Assembly (NCBI GenBank): GCA_021804455.1 | Contig: JAJZHT010000007.1 | Location: 1-16,488, forward strand | DNA from: Pseudomonadota bacterium | GTDB lineage: Bacteria > Pseudomonadota > Alphaproteobacteria > Paracaedibacterales > CAIULA01 | Direction of reading: 5' to 3' | Length of the DNA: 16,488 nt | Part shown: one piece after another, positions 6,137-14,717 of the stretch | Layout: each line of letters begins with the position of its first letter | How positions within the stretch are numbered: the stretch's first letter is position 1 | Position numbers and translations under genes: made by a program | The notes under the pieces: generated by a model | Seen by the model: only the letters and a program-made list of their open reading frames with translations | Told to the model about the DNA's origin: nothing | Database searches by the model: none

Positions 6137-7522
6137 TTAGAATCTCTTGAGCCGGTGAAGAGTTTCCTCTTTGCCCAGAACTTCCATAATTTCAAACAAA
6201 CTGGGAGAAACAGTTCGTCCCGTTAGGGCCACTCTTAGAGCCTGAGCCAGGACACTAAGCTTAATATTGAGTTGGGTTGTGATCTCTCGCATGGTTTGTT
6301 CAACCGTTTCAGCACAGAAAGGGTCTAAAGATTCAAAGGATTCTATGGCACGATGGATGTAAACCCTGTTTTCAGGGGTGACTAAAGCTAAAGCTTTTTC
6401 ATCAAAAGCCTGAACCTCAAAGTAGAATAGGCAATTTTCAGCCAACTCTAGCAATGTTTTAGCACGTTCTTTCAGTCCGGGCATTCCCAAAAGAAGCCTT
6501 TGCTCAAGGATGGGTGTTAATATCCACCCTTTTTGTTCAAGCCATGGCTTGAGAAGAGTTAGCAAACGATGAGGATCGCTGTTTTTTAAATAATAGGCGT
6601 TCAAATGGGTCAGTTTTTGCAGATCAAGGCGCGCCGGAGAACGACCGATGGATTCCAAATTAAACCAAGAGATGGCTTGATCATCGCTGATCATCTCATC
6701 GTCCCCATGACTCCAGCCCAGACGTAATAAATAATTACGCATGGCTTCTGGCAGAAATCCCATATCACGGTAACTTTCTGCTCCTAAGGCTCCATGTCGT
6801 TTGGAAAGTTTGGTACCATCAGGGCCATGGATTAAAGGAATATGGGCAAATTCCGGAACTTTCCACCCACACGCCTGATAAAGATGAAGTTGGCGAAAAG
6901 CATTAGTCAAATGATCATCGCCCCTAATAATGTGCGTAATTCCCATATCGTGGTCATCCACAACCACAGACAACATATAGGTAGGCGTGCCGTCAGCCCG
7001 CAACAGAACCATATCATCCAACTGACTGTTATCCAAGCGTACAAGGCCCTGAACATGATCATGGATGACAGTCTCGCCCGTTTGAGGGGCTTTAAAACGA
7101 ACCACCGGAGAGACGCCAACTGGAGCCTTGCTGGGGTCTTGATTACGCCATCGACCATCATAACGGGGCGGTAACCCCGCCGCACGAGCCTGTTCTCGCA
7201 TCTGCTCTAGTTCTTCAGGGGAACAGTAACAGTAATAAGCCTTGCCTTCTGCAAGCAATTGTCTTGCTACTTGGGCATGACGATCAGCACGAGCAAACTG
7301 AAAGACGGGCTCTTCATCCCATCTTAAGCCCAACCATTCTAAGCTTTCAAAAATGGCCTGAACAGCCTGGGGCGTAGAACGCGCCCGATCGGTGTCTTCA
7401 ATCCTTAAAAGAAATTTTCCTTGGTGATGCCTGGCAAAAAGCCAATTGAATAAAGCCGTTCGTGCACCGCCAATGTGTAAATATCCCGTGGGAGAAGGAG
7501 CAAAACGAACAACAACGGACAT
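6137..7522 (-). CDS. gltX: Glutamyl-tRNA synthetase
   Basis: This class I aminoacyl-tRNA synthetase of 461 residues charges tRNA-Glu, and possibly also tRNA-Gln if the organism uses the GatCAB route, as many alphaproteobacteria do. The HIGH motif is in PSPTGYLHIGGART (9-21) and the KMSKS equivalent is KLSKRHGA (238-245), the usual GluRS form. A CYC pair (98-100) is present, but the second zinc half (C-x-H) seen in some enzymes is absent from YDGRWRN, so zinc is probably not bound. The gene starts with ATG, 4 nt after the stop of the flavoenzyme gene, and ends 2 nt before tsaD, so it is co-transcribed with both. Confidence 0.97.
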   Translation of the reverse strand: MSVVVRFAPSPTGYLHIGGARTALFNWLFARHHQGKFLLRIEDTDRARSTPQAVQAIFESLEWLGLRWDEEPVFQFARADRHAQVARQLLAEGKAYYCYCSPEELEQMREQARAAGLPPRYDGRWRNQDPSKAPVGVSPVVRFKAPQTGETVIHDHVQGLVRLDNSQLDDMVLLRADGTPTYMLSVVVDDHDMGITHIIRGDDHLTNAFRQLHLYQACGWKVPEFAHIPLIHGPDGTKLSKRHGALGAESYRDMGFLPEAMRNYLLRLGWSHGDDEMISDDQAISWFNLESIGRSPARLDLQKLTHLNAYYLKNSDPHRLLTLLKPWLEQKGWILTPILEQRLLLGMPGLKERAKTLLELAENCLFYFEVQAFDEKALALVTPENRVYIHRAIESFESLDPFCAETVEQTMREITTQLNIKLSVLAQALRVALTGRTVSPSLFEIMEVLGKEETLHRLKRF

Positions 7523-7526
7523 AAAC

Positions 7527-8924
7527 TTATAATCCTATTTGCAATCGCTCGATCAGCTGTTGAACAGTAGGAATAAAACCATTCGCATAAAACGGATCTT
7601 GGGCAAAACGATAGGCCTGATGCCCAGCAAACATCAATTGGTTTTCCACATCGTCTGTATGACTGACAGCTTGCAATGTTTTTTGAATACAATAAGAACG
7701 AGGATCCGCTTTTTTGCCTGTGGTTCCTTCTTCGTTTTGTGCCCAATTACTGAAATGGCATGCAGATAAACAACCCATGCAGTTAATCTGGTCCCTTAAA
7801 ATTTCGTTTTCTTGTTCAGGGGTTACAAAAATAATTGTAGAATCAGGGGTTCTCATGGATTGCGTATATCCTTGCGCAATCCATCCTTCAGCCCATTCTT
7901 TTTCATGTTGGGTCACATACACCAAACGTCCACGGGCGCCTACAGGAAATGCTTCGGTGTGCTCACCCACGGGTGAAACGCTGTAAGCAATCTGACGCTG
8001 GGAGCGTTCGTTAAGTTCTTGTAAAAAGTGGTTTCGAACAGCGGAAGAATAAAATCCCGTGGGACTGAACCGGTTCAAGCTAATATCCCCTTCTTTTAGG
8101 GTTAGCAGTTTCCTTTTCCAGGCCTGAGAAATGGGGCTTTCCTGCGTAAGAAGAGGACGGGTTCCAAACTGAAAGGCTACAGGCCCCAAGTCGGGATTAT
8201 CAATCCAATCTTGCCATTCATGAAGAGCCCACACTCCCCCTGCCATAAAAATAGGAATTTCTTCTAACCCACATTCTCTCATCGCCTGACGTAATTCAAG
8301 GACGCGAGGTAAAGGAGATTGAGGTTTGAGGGGGTCTTCGCTGTTGGAAAGACCGTTGTGTCCTCCTGCTAACCAAGGATCTTCATAAACAACGCCTCCT
8401 AGGGCGTCAGGAAAGCGACTATAAGCTCGTTTCCAAAGGATTCGAAAAGCCCGTGCGGAAGAAACAATCGGATAATAATAGACGCCATAATGAACGCAAA
8501 TCTCGGCCAATTTAAAGGGCATCCCTGCACCGCAGGTTACCCCGTGTACCAAACCTTGGACTTGAGATAAGACACCATGAAGAATGGGTTCAACAGCGCC
8601 CATTTCCCATAAAACATTCATATGAATACGGCCTTGGCCATTGGAACGTTCATAGGCAATACGTGCCTGGGTGATCCCACCCTGGATCGACATCTTAATC
8701 AACTCGTCATGGCGTTCTCGGCGGGTTTTCCCTTTATAAACAAAGGGAATTAAATGTCCCTGCTCGTCATAAGAATCAGCATTAACAGCTGAAAATGTAC
8801 CAACTCCGCCTTGAGCTGCCCAAGCTCCCGAGCTTTCCCCATTGGACACAGAAATTCCTTTCCCTCCTTCAACAAGGGGTAAAACCTCTTTTCCAGATAT
8901 GATCAGCGGGCGTAAAGGCTTCAT
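7527..8924 (-). CDS. Nitronate monooxygenase-family flavoprotein with a C-terminal Cys cluster
   Basis: The first about 310 of 465 residues are an FMN-binding TIM barrel of the 2-nitropropane dioxygenase/nitronate monooxygenase family. They include GGVGTFSAVNAD (39-50), HGVTCGAGMP (127-136), AGGHNG (186-191) with the family's likely catalytic His189, the FMN phosphate segment IFMAGGVW (225-232) and FQFGTRPLLTQES (251-263). The C-terminal about 150 residues are an extension with C382-x2-C-x3-C-x22-C412, which looks like a metal or iron-sulfur binding set. The substrate is unknown; the annotation nitronate monooxygenase is by family only. It is the first gene of the operon with gltX and tsaD. 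AGGA lies about 11 nt before the ATG, and the 161-bp gap to divergent gpsA must hold promoters for both directions. Confidence 0.85.
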   Translation of the reverse strand: MKPLRPLIISGKEVLPLVEGGKGISVSNGESSGAWAAQGGVGTFSAVNADSYDEQGHLIPFVYKGKTRRERHDELIKMSIQGGITQARIAYERSNGQGRIHMNVLWEMGAVEPILHGVLSQVQGLVHGVTCGAGMPFKLAEICVHYGVYYYPIVSSARAFRILWKRAYSRFPDALGGVVYEDPWLAGGHNGLSNSEDPLKPQSPLPRVLELRQAMRECGLEEIPIFMAGGVWALHEWQDWIDNPDLGPVAFQFGTRPLLTQESPISQAWKRKLLTLKEGDISLNRFSPTGFYSSAVRNHFLQELNERSQRQIAYSVSPVGEHTEAFPVGARGRLVYVTQHEKEWAEGWIAQGYTQSMRTPDSTIIFVTPEQENEILRDQINCMGCLSACHFSNWAQNEEGTTGKKADPRSYCIQKTLQAVSHTDDVENQLMFAGHQAYRFAQDPFYANGFIPTVQQLIERLQIGL

Positions 8925-9085
8925 TAAGGATAATCCTGTGATAAAAGTCTATATATGATTGCACCTTGTTGTAACCCCTATTAAGCTTAAGATCAAGTAG
9001 TTGAGCTACGAAATTTTAAAAAGACCCTATCCTTTTATCATGGAATAGCGTTAAAAATAAGAAATTTGTTTTTTGAAAATAAGCC

Positions 9086-10084
9086 ATGCTGAATAAAAAA
9101 AATATCGTTATTGTTGGGGCGGGTGCTTGGGGAACAGCTCTTTCTTTGGCTATGTCTCGAACAGGCCATTGCATAACATTAATGCCCCAAACTCAAGAAC
9201 ACGAACACGAATTAAAAACTTACCGTGAAAATAAAACTTATTTTCCTAATATTTCACTTGATCCTCAGGTTCAAATCACTATCGATGCTAAGGTTTTTAA
9301 AACAGCCGATGTCGTGTTATGGGTGATCCCAGCCCAATATACGTATGACTATCTGAATAAAATCAGGGCTTATATCCCGTTAACCGTTCCTATCGTTATT
9401 TGTTCTAAAGGGATTGATTGTACACAAAAGCCTGTGAGTGCTGAGTCTTTGTTAAGCTCAATTATTCGAAAGATACTTCCGAATTCATTGGCGGTTCTAT
9501 CAGGGCCTAATTTTGCCGCTGAGATTGCGCAAAATATGCCTGCTGCAGCTACGCTGGCCGCGGATACTTTAAAGTTTGCCCAAACTCTTGCTGATATCTT
9601 ATCGCAACCCCTTTTTCAACTGGTTCCCAGTGAAGATCTTATAGGTGTTCAGGTAACAGGTGCTGTTAAGAATGTGTTGGCTATTGCCTGTGGTCTTGTC
9701 ATAGGTCAGAAATTGGGACAAAATGCGCTTGCTGCTGTTATAACTCAGGGCCTTGCTGAAATTTGTCGTCTTGGGGTCGCCATGGGGGGGAAACCTGATA
9801 CATTCTCCAGCCTAGCAGGCATAGGAGATTTAATGTTAACCTGCAGTAGCGCCCAATCTCGCAATACAAGTCTGGGCCTGGCTCTGGCCGAAGGGCAAAC
9901 GTTAACGCAGGTTCTGGCTTCTCGTACTAATGTTACCGAAGGGCTTTATACAGCCCAAGCCATACAGATTCTAGCACACGATTATTCCGTGCCTATGCCG
10001 ATTTGCAGGGCCGTTTATAATTTGTTGTATGAGGGAGAATCTGTTGATCATACTTTAAAAAGTATTTGTCAGTTTAAGACGTAA
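9086..10084 (+). CDS. gpsA: Glycerol-3-phosphate dehydrogenase (NAD(P)+)
   Basis: GpsA reduces dihydroxyacetone phosphate to sn-glycerol-3-phosphate, the backbone for phospholipid synthesis. The 332-residue protein shows the N-terminal dinucleotide loop VGAGAWGTALS (10-20), CSKGI (106-110), LSGPNFAAEIA (138-148) and catalytic Lys195 in TGAVKNV. It also has the conserved substrate segment SLAGIGDLMLTCSS followed by RN. The ribosome binding site is weak (TTTTTGAAAATAAG before the ATG). It is divergent from the nitronate monooxygenase-like operon. In many alphaproteobacteria gpsA follows tsaD on the same strand; here tsaD is nearby but reversed and separated by two genes. Confidence 0.97.
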   Translation: MLNKKNIVIVGAGAWGTALSLAMSRTGHCITLMPQTQEHEHELKTYRENKTYFPNISLDPQVQITIDAKVFKTADVVLWVIPAQYTYDYLNKIRAYIPLTVPIVICSKGIDCTQKPVSAESLLSSIIRKILPNSLAVLSGPNFAAEIAQNMPAAATLAADTLKFAQTLADILSQPLFQLVPSEDLIGVQVTGAVKNVLAIACGLVIGQKLGQNALAAVITQGLAEICRLGVAMGGKPDTFSSLAGIGDLMLTCSSAQSRNTSLGLALAEGQTLTQVLASRTNVTEGLYTAQAIQILAHDYSVPMPICRAVYNLLYEGESVDHTLKSICQFKT

Positions 10085-10120
10085 AACATCTTATCCGCGT
10101 TGTCTTGGAAAGGGATTTTT

Positions 10121-10143
10121 TTCATTCCATTTATATGGATGAA
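10121..10143 (+). terminator. Weak hairpin after gpsA
   Basis: An imperfect stem, TTCA(T)TCCAT against ATGGATGAA with a TTAT loop and one bulged base, is followed by GGATTTTATTG. It may help end gpsA transcription, but the stem is AT-rich and the T-run poor. Confidence 0.25.
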
Positions 10144-10151
10144 GGATTTTA

Positions 10152-10182
10152 TTGAGGACCATGTGCGCTTTGGGGATAGAAT
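10152..10182 (+). promoter_or_regulatory. Candidate promoter of leuS-lptE
   Basis: TTGAGG (10152-10157) and TAGAAT (10177-10182, 5/6) are separated by 19 bp, slightly long. The predicted start near 10189 leaves a leader of about 67 nt before the preferred leuS ATG. Confidence 0.3.
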
Positions 10183-10255
10183 GAATCTACCCTCTTTGCT
10201 TTCCAATCTCAAAACTTTATAGTCAGTGTATCCTGACAATCATTATTTTAGAATT

Positions 10256-12784
10256 ATGACGCGTATTTATCCCTTTCAATCCATTGAAAATAAATGGCAA
10301 GAAATTTGGCATCAAAAGAACACTTATGGATTGGATCCTACTGAAAAGAAACCTAAATGCTATGTTTTAGAAATGTTGCCTTATCCTTCGGGACGATTGC
10401 ACATGGGGCATGTGCGAAATTACGCCATTGGTGATGCTATTGCCCGTTATAAAAGGGCTTGCGGTTACAGTGTTTTACATCCTATGGGATGGGATGCATT
10501 TGGATTACCTGCTGAAAACGCCGCCATTCAGAATAAAACCCATCCTTGGGAATGGACGTTCCAAAATATTGCTGAGATGAAAAAACAATTACAAAGGCTT
10601 GGTTTTTCTTATGATTGGCAACGCGAAATTACAACCTGTCAGCCCGATTATTATGGTCAAGAACAAAGGATTTTTTTGGAATTTTACCAACGCGGCCTTA
10701 TGGAGCGTAAAGAATCCTGGGTTAATTGGGACCCTGTGGAAAATTCTGTTTTGGCGAATGAACAGGTTGTGAATGGTCGTGGTTGGCGTTCGGGGGCTGT
10801 GGTTGAAAAACGAAAATTGAATCAGTGGTCTATTAAAATTACCCAGTACGCGGACCCATTGCTTAAGGATTTAGAGCATCTTACAGGATGGCCTGAAAAA
10901 GTAACCAAAATGCAAGAAAATTGGATTGGTCGATCCCAGGGGGCCCTTGTTCGTTTTAAAATTTTAGGCCGCAAGGATCAAACCTTGGATGTTTTTACCA
11001 CACGACCAGAAACTTTATTGGGGGCCTCTTTTTGTGCCATAGCTCCGAATCATCCTTTGGCGGAACAGTTAGCGATCCAAAATTCGGATCTTGCGGCTTT
11101 TATTGTCGAATGTCAAAAAATGATCACAACAGAGGAAGCGATCAGCACGGTTGAAAAGAAAGGGTTTGATACAGGCCTGAAAGTTATTAATCCCTTTGAT
11201 TCTTCTAAAACCTTTCCTCTTTATGTTGCTAATTTTGTGTTAATGGACTATGGCACGGGGGCTTTGTTTGGATGCCCCGCTCATGATGTGCGAGACTTTG
11301 AATTCGCAACTTTATATCAATTACCTATTCAACCGGTTGTGAAAACAACCGAGGCTTTGCCTTATACAGGGTCGGGTCTCATGATCCATTCTGATTTTTT
11401 GAATGATCTTGAGGTGGAGCAAGCCCGAGAAGTTGCGATTCAACGCTTGGAACAAACAAACCAAGGTGAACGGCGAACCACCTATCGGTTGCGGGATTGG
11501 TCAGTATCGCGTCAACGTTATTGGGGCTGTCCCATTCCTATCATCCACTGTTCGGAATGTGGGGTTGTGCCCGTCCCTTTACAAGAGTTACCTGTTCTAC
11601 TGCCTAAGGATGTTTCCTTTGACAAGCCAGGGAATCCTTTGGATCATCACCCCACATGGAAACATGTGGATTGCCCAACCTGTGGTCAGCCAGCACAACG
11701 GGAAACCGATACTTTGGATACTTTTTTTGAATCTTCCTGGTATTTCTTGCGTTATATTACCCCCCAATCTTCAAACCCTGTAGAATCCGAGGCGTGTCAG
11801 AAATGGCTTCCTGTGGATTGGTATATCGGGGGTGTAGAACATGCTGTCTTGCATTTGTTGTACGCGCGTTTTTTTACCAAAGCTCTTCGTGATTGCGGTT
11901 ATTTGAGTCTGGGGGAACCGTTTAAAAATCTTATGACTCAGGGAATGGTGTGTCATGAGACTTATCAAGATTCCCAAGGAAAATGGCTTTATCCGGATCA
12001 GGTTATTAAAAATGAGCAGGGAAAAAGAGTTCACGTGGAAACAGGGGAAGAGGTGTACGTAGGTCGGTCTGAGAAAATGAGTAAGTCTAAATATAACCTT
12101 GTTGATCCTCAAAATATCATCGACAGTTATGGTGCCGACGTCGCACGTTTATTCATCTTGTCAGATACTCCGCCTGAAAGGGACTTTGAATGGAATACCG
12201 AGGCTTTGGACGGATCCTGGCGGTATTTAAATCGTGTGTGGCGTTTGGTGCATGAAACCATAGCTTCCTTCCAAAACCAACATCGCGGTGAAACAGATCA
12301 ACAATTGCAAAAGAAAACTCATCAATATCTTGCGAAATTGACGGAGGCCTATGAGCGTAATGCCTTTAACAAGGCGCTTGCTCTTCATCGGGAATTATGT
12401 CGTGAGATTGAGGAGAACGTAAAAAAAACTTCTGTCAACGATGTCAAAGAAGCACTGGAGATTCTTATTCAAACATTATCTCCGATTGCCCCCCACATTA
12501 GCCATGAATTATGGCAGGTTTTGCATCCGGAAAGTCAGAATATTTTGTATGACCAGCCTTGGCCGCAGGTAAATGAATGTTTTGCGGCCATGGATGAGGT
12601 GACGATCGTGGTTCAAATCAACGGGAAATTAAAGGGGTCTTTCACAGCCCCCAAGGATATGGATCGTGAAGCCTTGGAACAAAAAGCCATGCTTGCGCCT
12701 GGTGTTAAGGAAGCTTTGAAAGGAGAAGCCCCTAAAAAAGTGATTGTTGTGCCTAATCGTATTGTCAATTGGGTTGTGGGATGA
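10256..12784 (+). CDS. leuS: Leucyl-tRNA synthetase
   Basis: LeuRS charges tRNA-Leu and edits mischarged products. The 842-residue chain has the HIGH motif as HMGH in [14 protein letters not shown] (42-55), the CP1 editing domain with [12 protein letters not shown], a zinc-like CPTCG segment, [12 protein letters not shown], and EKMSKSKYN (KMSKS at 607-611). The C-terminal domain has [17 protein letters not shown] at 10226 would add 10 residues, but the ATG at 10256 gives the family-like start (M-T-R-I-Y-P, then an E-N-K-W motif) and is preferred. Neither start has a strong ribosome binding site. The stop overlaps the lptE start (ATGA at 12781-12784), showing translational coupling. Confidence 0.97.
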   Translation: MTRIYPFQSIENKWQEIWHQKNTYGLDPTEKKPKCYVLEMLPYPSGRLHMGHVRNYAIGDAIARYKRACGYSVLHPMGWDAFGLPAENAAIQNKTHPWEWTFQNIAEMKKQLQRLGFSYDWQREITTCQPDYYGQEQRIFLEFYQRGLMERKESWVNWDPVENSVLANEQVVNGRGWRSGAVVEKRKLNQWSIKITQYADPLLKDLEHLTGWPEKVTKMQENWIGRSQGALVRFKILGRKDQTLDVFTTRPETLLGASFCAIAPNHPLAEQLAIQNSDLAAFIVECQKMITTEEAISTVEKKGFDTGLKVINPFDSSKTFPLYVANFVLMDYGTGALFGCPAHDVRDFEFATLYQLPIQPVVKTTEALPYTGSGLMIHSDFLNDLEVEQAREVAIQRLEQTNQGERRTTYRLRDWSVSRQRYWGCPIPIIHCSECGVVPVPLQELPVLLPKDVSFDKPGNPLDHHPTWKHVDCPTCGQPAQRETDTLDTFFESSWYFLRYITPQSSNPVESEACQKWLPVDWYIGGVEHAVLHLLYARFFTKALRDCGYLSLGEPFKNLMTQGMVCHETYQDSQGKWLYPDQVIKNEQGKRVHVETGEEVYVGRSEKMSKSKYNLVDPQNIIDSYGADVARLFILSDTPPERDFEWNTEALDGSWRYLNRVWRLVHETIASFQNQHRGETDQQLQKKTHQYLAKLTEAYERNAFNKALALHRELCREIEENVKKTSVNDVKEALEILIQTLSPIAPHISHELWQVLHPESQNILYDQPWPQVNECFAAMDEVTIVVQINGKLKGSFTAPKDMDREALEQKAMLAPGVKEALKGEAPKKVIVVPNRIVNWVVG

Positions 12785-13275
12785 TGAAAATTTATTGGCT
12801 TTTGATGGGGTTATTTTTAACGGGGTGTGGTTTCCAACCTTTATACCAACAGCCTTCTGCCGAAAGTGCATCAACCACTTTGCCATTTATTTTAGAAGTT
12901 CGTGGTAATAATGATGAAGCTTATGGAACCTATAAATTTAAACAAGAATTAAAGATTTTGCTGGCCGATGTTTCCAGTTCCAACCTGCGTAAAATTACGG
13001 TTTCTTTAAATGAGAATTTTGGCGATATTGGCTATGGGGCTGATGCTTCCGTCTTGCGTTCTCAGGGGCAAATGACGGCGACTGTTTGTCTTTATAATGT
13101 TAATCATCAAGTCATTTATAAAAATCGTCTGGAAGTTGTTAGTTCTTATAGTACTGACAATGCAGAAGAATTTTCTAATCTGAGCGCTAAGACAGCCACA
13201 CGAGAGCGGCTAATTGTGTGTTTGGCACAAGATGTCGCCCGTGATATCTATCGTGTTCTGCGGGATAAGAGTTAG
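12781..13275 (+). CDS. lptE: LPS-assembly lipoprotein LptE
   Basis: LptE is the outer-membrane lipoprotein that plugs the LptD translocon for lipopolysaccharide insertion. The 164-residue product has a lipoprotein signal with lipobox LTGC (Cys16) followed by the hallmark GFQPLY. The rest is poorly conserved, as usual, with alternating strand-like segments. The ATG at 12781 overlaps the leuS stop by 4 nt and is preferred over an in-frame TTG at 12769. The leuS-lptE pairing is a recognised alphaproteobacterial arrangement and supports the call. The holA gene that often follows is absent; a hairpin and a CtrA-type promoter follow instead. Confidence 0.88.
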   Translation: MMKIYWLLMGLFLTGCGFQPLYQQPSAESASTTLPFILEVRGNNDEAYGTYKFKQELKILLADVSSSNLRKITVSLNENFGDIGYGADASVLRSQGQMTATVCLYNVNHQVIYKNRLEVVSSYSTDNAEEFSNLSAKTATRERLIVCLAQDVARDIYRVLRDKS

Positions 13276-13288
13276 TTTAATAGGAAAG

Positions 13289-13335
13289 TCTTTGAGGGCT
13301 AGGCATTATTGCTTAGCCAAGGTTGCCGTCAAAGA
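13289..13335. other. Extended inverted repeat downstream of lptE
   Basis: An inner hairpin GGCTAGGC-ATTATT-GCTTAGCC (13297-13318, 8 bp with one G-T pair) is bracketed by an outer inverted pair TCTTTGA (13289-13295) and TCAAAGA (13329-13335). It ends one base before a CtrA-type box. There is no T-run, so it is not a standard intrinsic terminator; it could protect or attenuate the leuS-lptE mRNA 3' end. Confidence 0.4.
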
Positions 13336-13367
13336 TTAACGGAATATTAACCTTTGGATTTTATACT
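13336..13367 (+). promoter_or_regulatory. CtrA-type promoter of the exported protein-sdhB unit
   Basis: TTAACGGAATATTAA (13336-13350) is an exact TTAA-N7-TTAA box. A near-consensus -10, TATACT (13362-13367), lies 11 bp downstream, so the box occupies the -35 position, the classic arrangement of CtrA-activated promoters. The start near 13374 leaves a leader of about 30 nt with AAGGAT at 13391-13396 before the ATG at 13404. Confidence 0.6.
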
Positions 13368-13403
13368 TTGAAGTAAGGTTATGAAATTTAAAGGATCTCA
13401 ATC

Positions 13404-13772
13404 ATGGCAAAAAAGTCAATTTATCTTCAAGTCGTGGTCATTTTTTTGGCCTGGATTCAGTTGGTGAATGCAGATGATGCGTCTTCTCAACCGCAATTGG
13501 TTCCGACCTCCCTTGCTGAAATTGTCCCTGGGGAATCCGGGTTAAAAGAGGGGAACCCTCAATGCTTATTGGGATCTCCAGACTGTTATCAAGAAGAACT
13601 TAAGAATGCGACAGACCCCTTAAAATCTTTAGAAAAATCTCAAACGCAGGTTGATAAAAAACCACCCCAAGAAATCTTAAGGAATTTTTCTTGGGAAGGA
13701 AGCGATTACCTAGAAAAGAATCCCGTTGAGAATCCATTTTACTCGGGTTTGACGGAAGGGGATTTGCCTTAA
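13404..13772 (+). CDS. Small exported protein of unknown function
   Basis: I do not recognise this 122-residue protein. It begins with a typical Sec signal peptide: MAKKS, then a hydrophobic core [15 protein letters not shown], with cleavage likely after VNA at residue 23. The mature part is acidic to neutral, Pro/Gln/Glu-rich and probably largely disordered, with two Cys (CLLGSPDC, 54-61) that could form a disulfide in the periplasm. The start is supported by AAGGAT 7 nt upstream. It lies directly behind a CtrA-type promoter and 14 nt before sdhB, so it is probably co-transcribed with it. A role in the envelope or outside the cell is inferred from the signal peptide only. Confidence 0.75.
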   Translation: MAKKSIYLQVVVIFLAWIQLVNADDASSQPQLVPTSLAEIVPGESGLKEGNPQCLLGSPDCYQEELKNATDPLKSLEKSQTQVDKKPPQEILRNFSWEGSDYLEKNPVENPFYSGLTEGDLP

Positions 13773-13786
13773 AAGGGGTTGTAGCA

Positions 13787-14614
13787 ATGGTTCCATTTTC
13801 CTTACCCTTTTTTTCCCGTGTACAACCAGGAAAGATTTATCTAGAACCCTTATTAGAAAACTTTAAGGGGTCGTTGAAAGGTTCGAAAGAACCCTTGCAA
13901 AAGAATCTTAGAACCTTTCAGATTTATCGTTGGCAACCCTCTGAAAAAGGGGAACAGGCATTACCCCGGTACGATCAGTTTCAGTTGGATACCAATCGGT
14001 GTGGTCCGATGGTGTTAGATGCCCTTATCACCATCAAAAGTTATGTTGATACAAGCTTAACGTTCCGTCGCTCTTGCCGAGAAGGGGTTTGTGGTAGTTG
14101 TGCTATGAATATTGATGGCGTCAATACTTTGGCTTGTATTCAACCTCTAGCAGAGATTAAAGGGACGATTAAAATTAATCCCTTGCCCCACATGCCAGTT
14201 ATCAAGGACTTAGTTCCTGATTTGCGCCATGCTTATGATCAATACGCTTCTATAAAGCCGTGGCTACAGTCCGATTTACCTAAAGATTTGAAAAAAGAAC
14301 AACAGCAAACACCCCAACAACGTGCTCAATTGGAAGGCCTATGGGAATGTATTTTGTGTTTTTGTTGTTCAACAGCCTGTCCCAGCTATTGGTGGAATGG
14401 TGATCAATATTTAGGTCCTGCAACGCTTTTGCAAAGCCTCAGATGGATTGAGGATAGTCGCGATCAAGAGCGTTCTAGGCGTTTAAAAGATTTGAATGAT
14501 GAAATGAAATTATACCGCTGTCATACCATTATGAATTGTGCCAAAACATGTCCTAAGGGGCTGAATCCGGCCAAGGCAATTGCTAAAATTAAAAGTTCTC
14601 TTGCAAAAGAGTGA
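13787..14614 (+). CDS. sdhB: Succinate dehydrogenase iron-sulfur subunit
   Basis: SdhB carries electrons from the flavoprotein SdhA to ubiquinone in complex II at the inner membrane. All cluster ligands are present. The [2Fe-2S] set is C97-x4-C-x2-C-x11-C117 in [16 protein letters not shown]. The [4Fe-4S] set is C188, C191, C194 and C255, and the [3Fe-4S] set is C198, C245 and C251 ([13 protein letters not shown] and [17 protein letters not shown]). The 275 residues include a slightly long Lys/Leu-rich N-terminus. AAGGGG at 13773-13778 is a good ribosome binding site. Unlike the common sdhCDAB operon, no sdhC, sdhD or sdhA is adjacent; the gene shares a transcript with a small exported protein. 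The other subunits must be encoded elsewhere. Confidence 0.97.
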   Translation: MVPFSLPFFSRVQPGKIYLEPLLENFKGSLKGSKEPLQKNLRTFQIYRWQPSEKGEQALPRYDQFQLDTNRCGPMVLDALITIKSYVDTSLTFRRSCREGVCGSCAMNIDGVNTLACIQPLAEIKGTIKINPLPHMPVIKDLVPDLRHAYDQYASIKPWLQSDLPKDLKKEQQQTPQQRAQLEGLWECILCFCCSTACPSYWWNGDQYLGPATLLQSLRWIEDSRDQERSRRLKDLNDEMKLYRCHTIMNCAKTCPKGLNPAKAIAKIKSSLAKE

Positions 14615-14679
14615 CAAATTTTCAGGATTAAAAATTCAGCCATGTTATAAAATTCCTCAAACACTTTTCTGACAGCGTT

Positions 14680-14685
14680 TATAAT
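14680..14685 (+). promoter_or_regulatory. Consensus -10 element upstream of the cyclase-family gene
   Basis: A perfect TATAAT stands 32 bp before the ATG at 14718. The corresponding -35 position (about 14657-14662) is poor, so it may need an activator. No strong sdhB terminator is seen in the 103-bp gap. Confidence 0.4.
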
Positions 14686-14717
14686 CAAGGGACGCTTTAA
14701 AGTTTGGAATCAACCTT

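Noticed and set aside
7405..7746. Other-frame ORFs inside gltX, the flavoenzyme gene, ald, leuS and the tRNA region
   Set aside because: They overlap well-supported genes or the tRNA in other frames, with no family signature or ribosome binding site.
8926..8936. Palindrome AGGATAATCCT before the minus-strand flavoenzyme start as an operator
   Set aside because: It consists mainly of the ribosome binding site and its complement, and is too short to separate from chance.
9001..9033. TTGAGC...TATCCT as the gpsA promoter
   Set aside because: The 21-bp spacer is too long; no convincing promoter pair could be chosen in the divergent 161-bp region.
10226..10255. GTG start adding 10 residues to LeuRS
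   Set aside because: No ribosome binding site, and the ATG at 10256 gives the family-like N-terminus.
12769..12780. TTG start for lptE inside leuS
   Set aside because: The ATG at 12781 with the ATGA overlap is the usual coupled arrangement and gives a proper lipoprotein signal.
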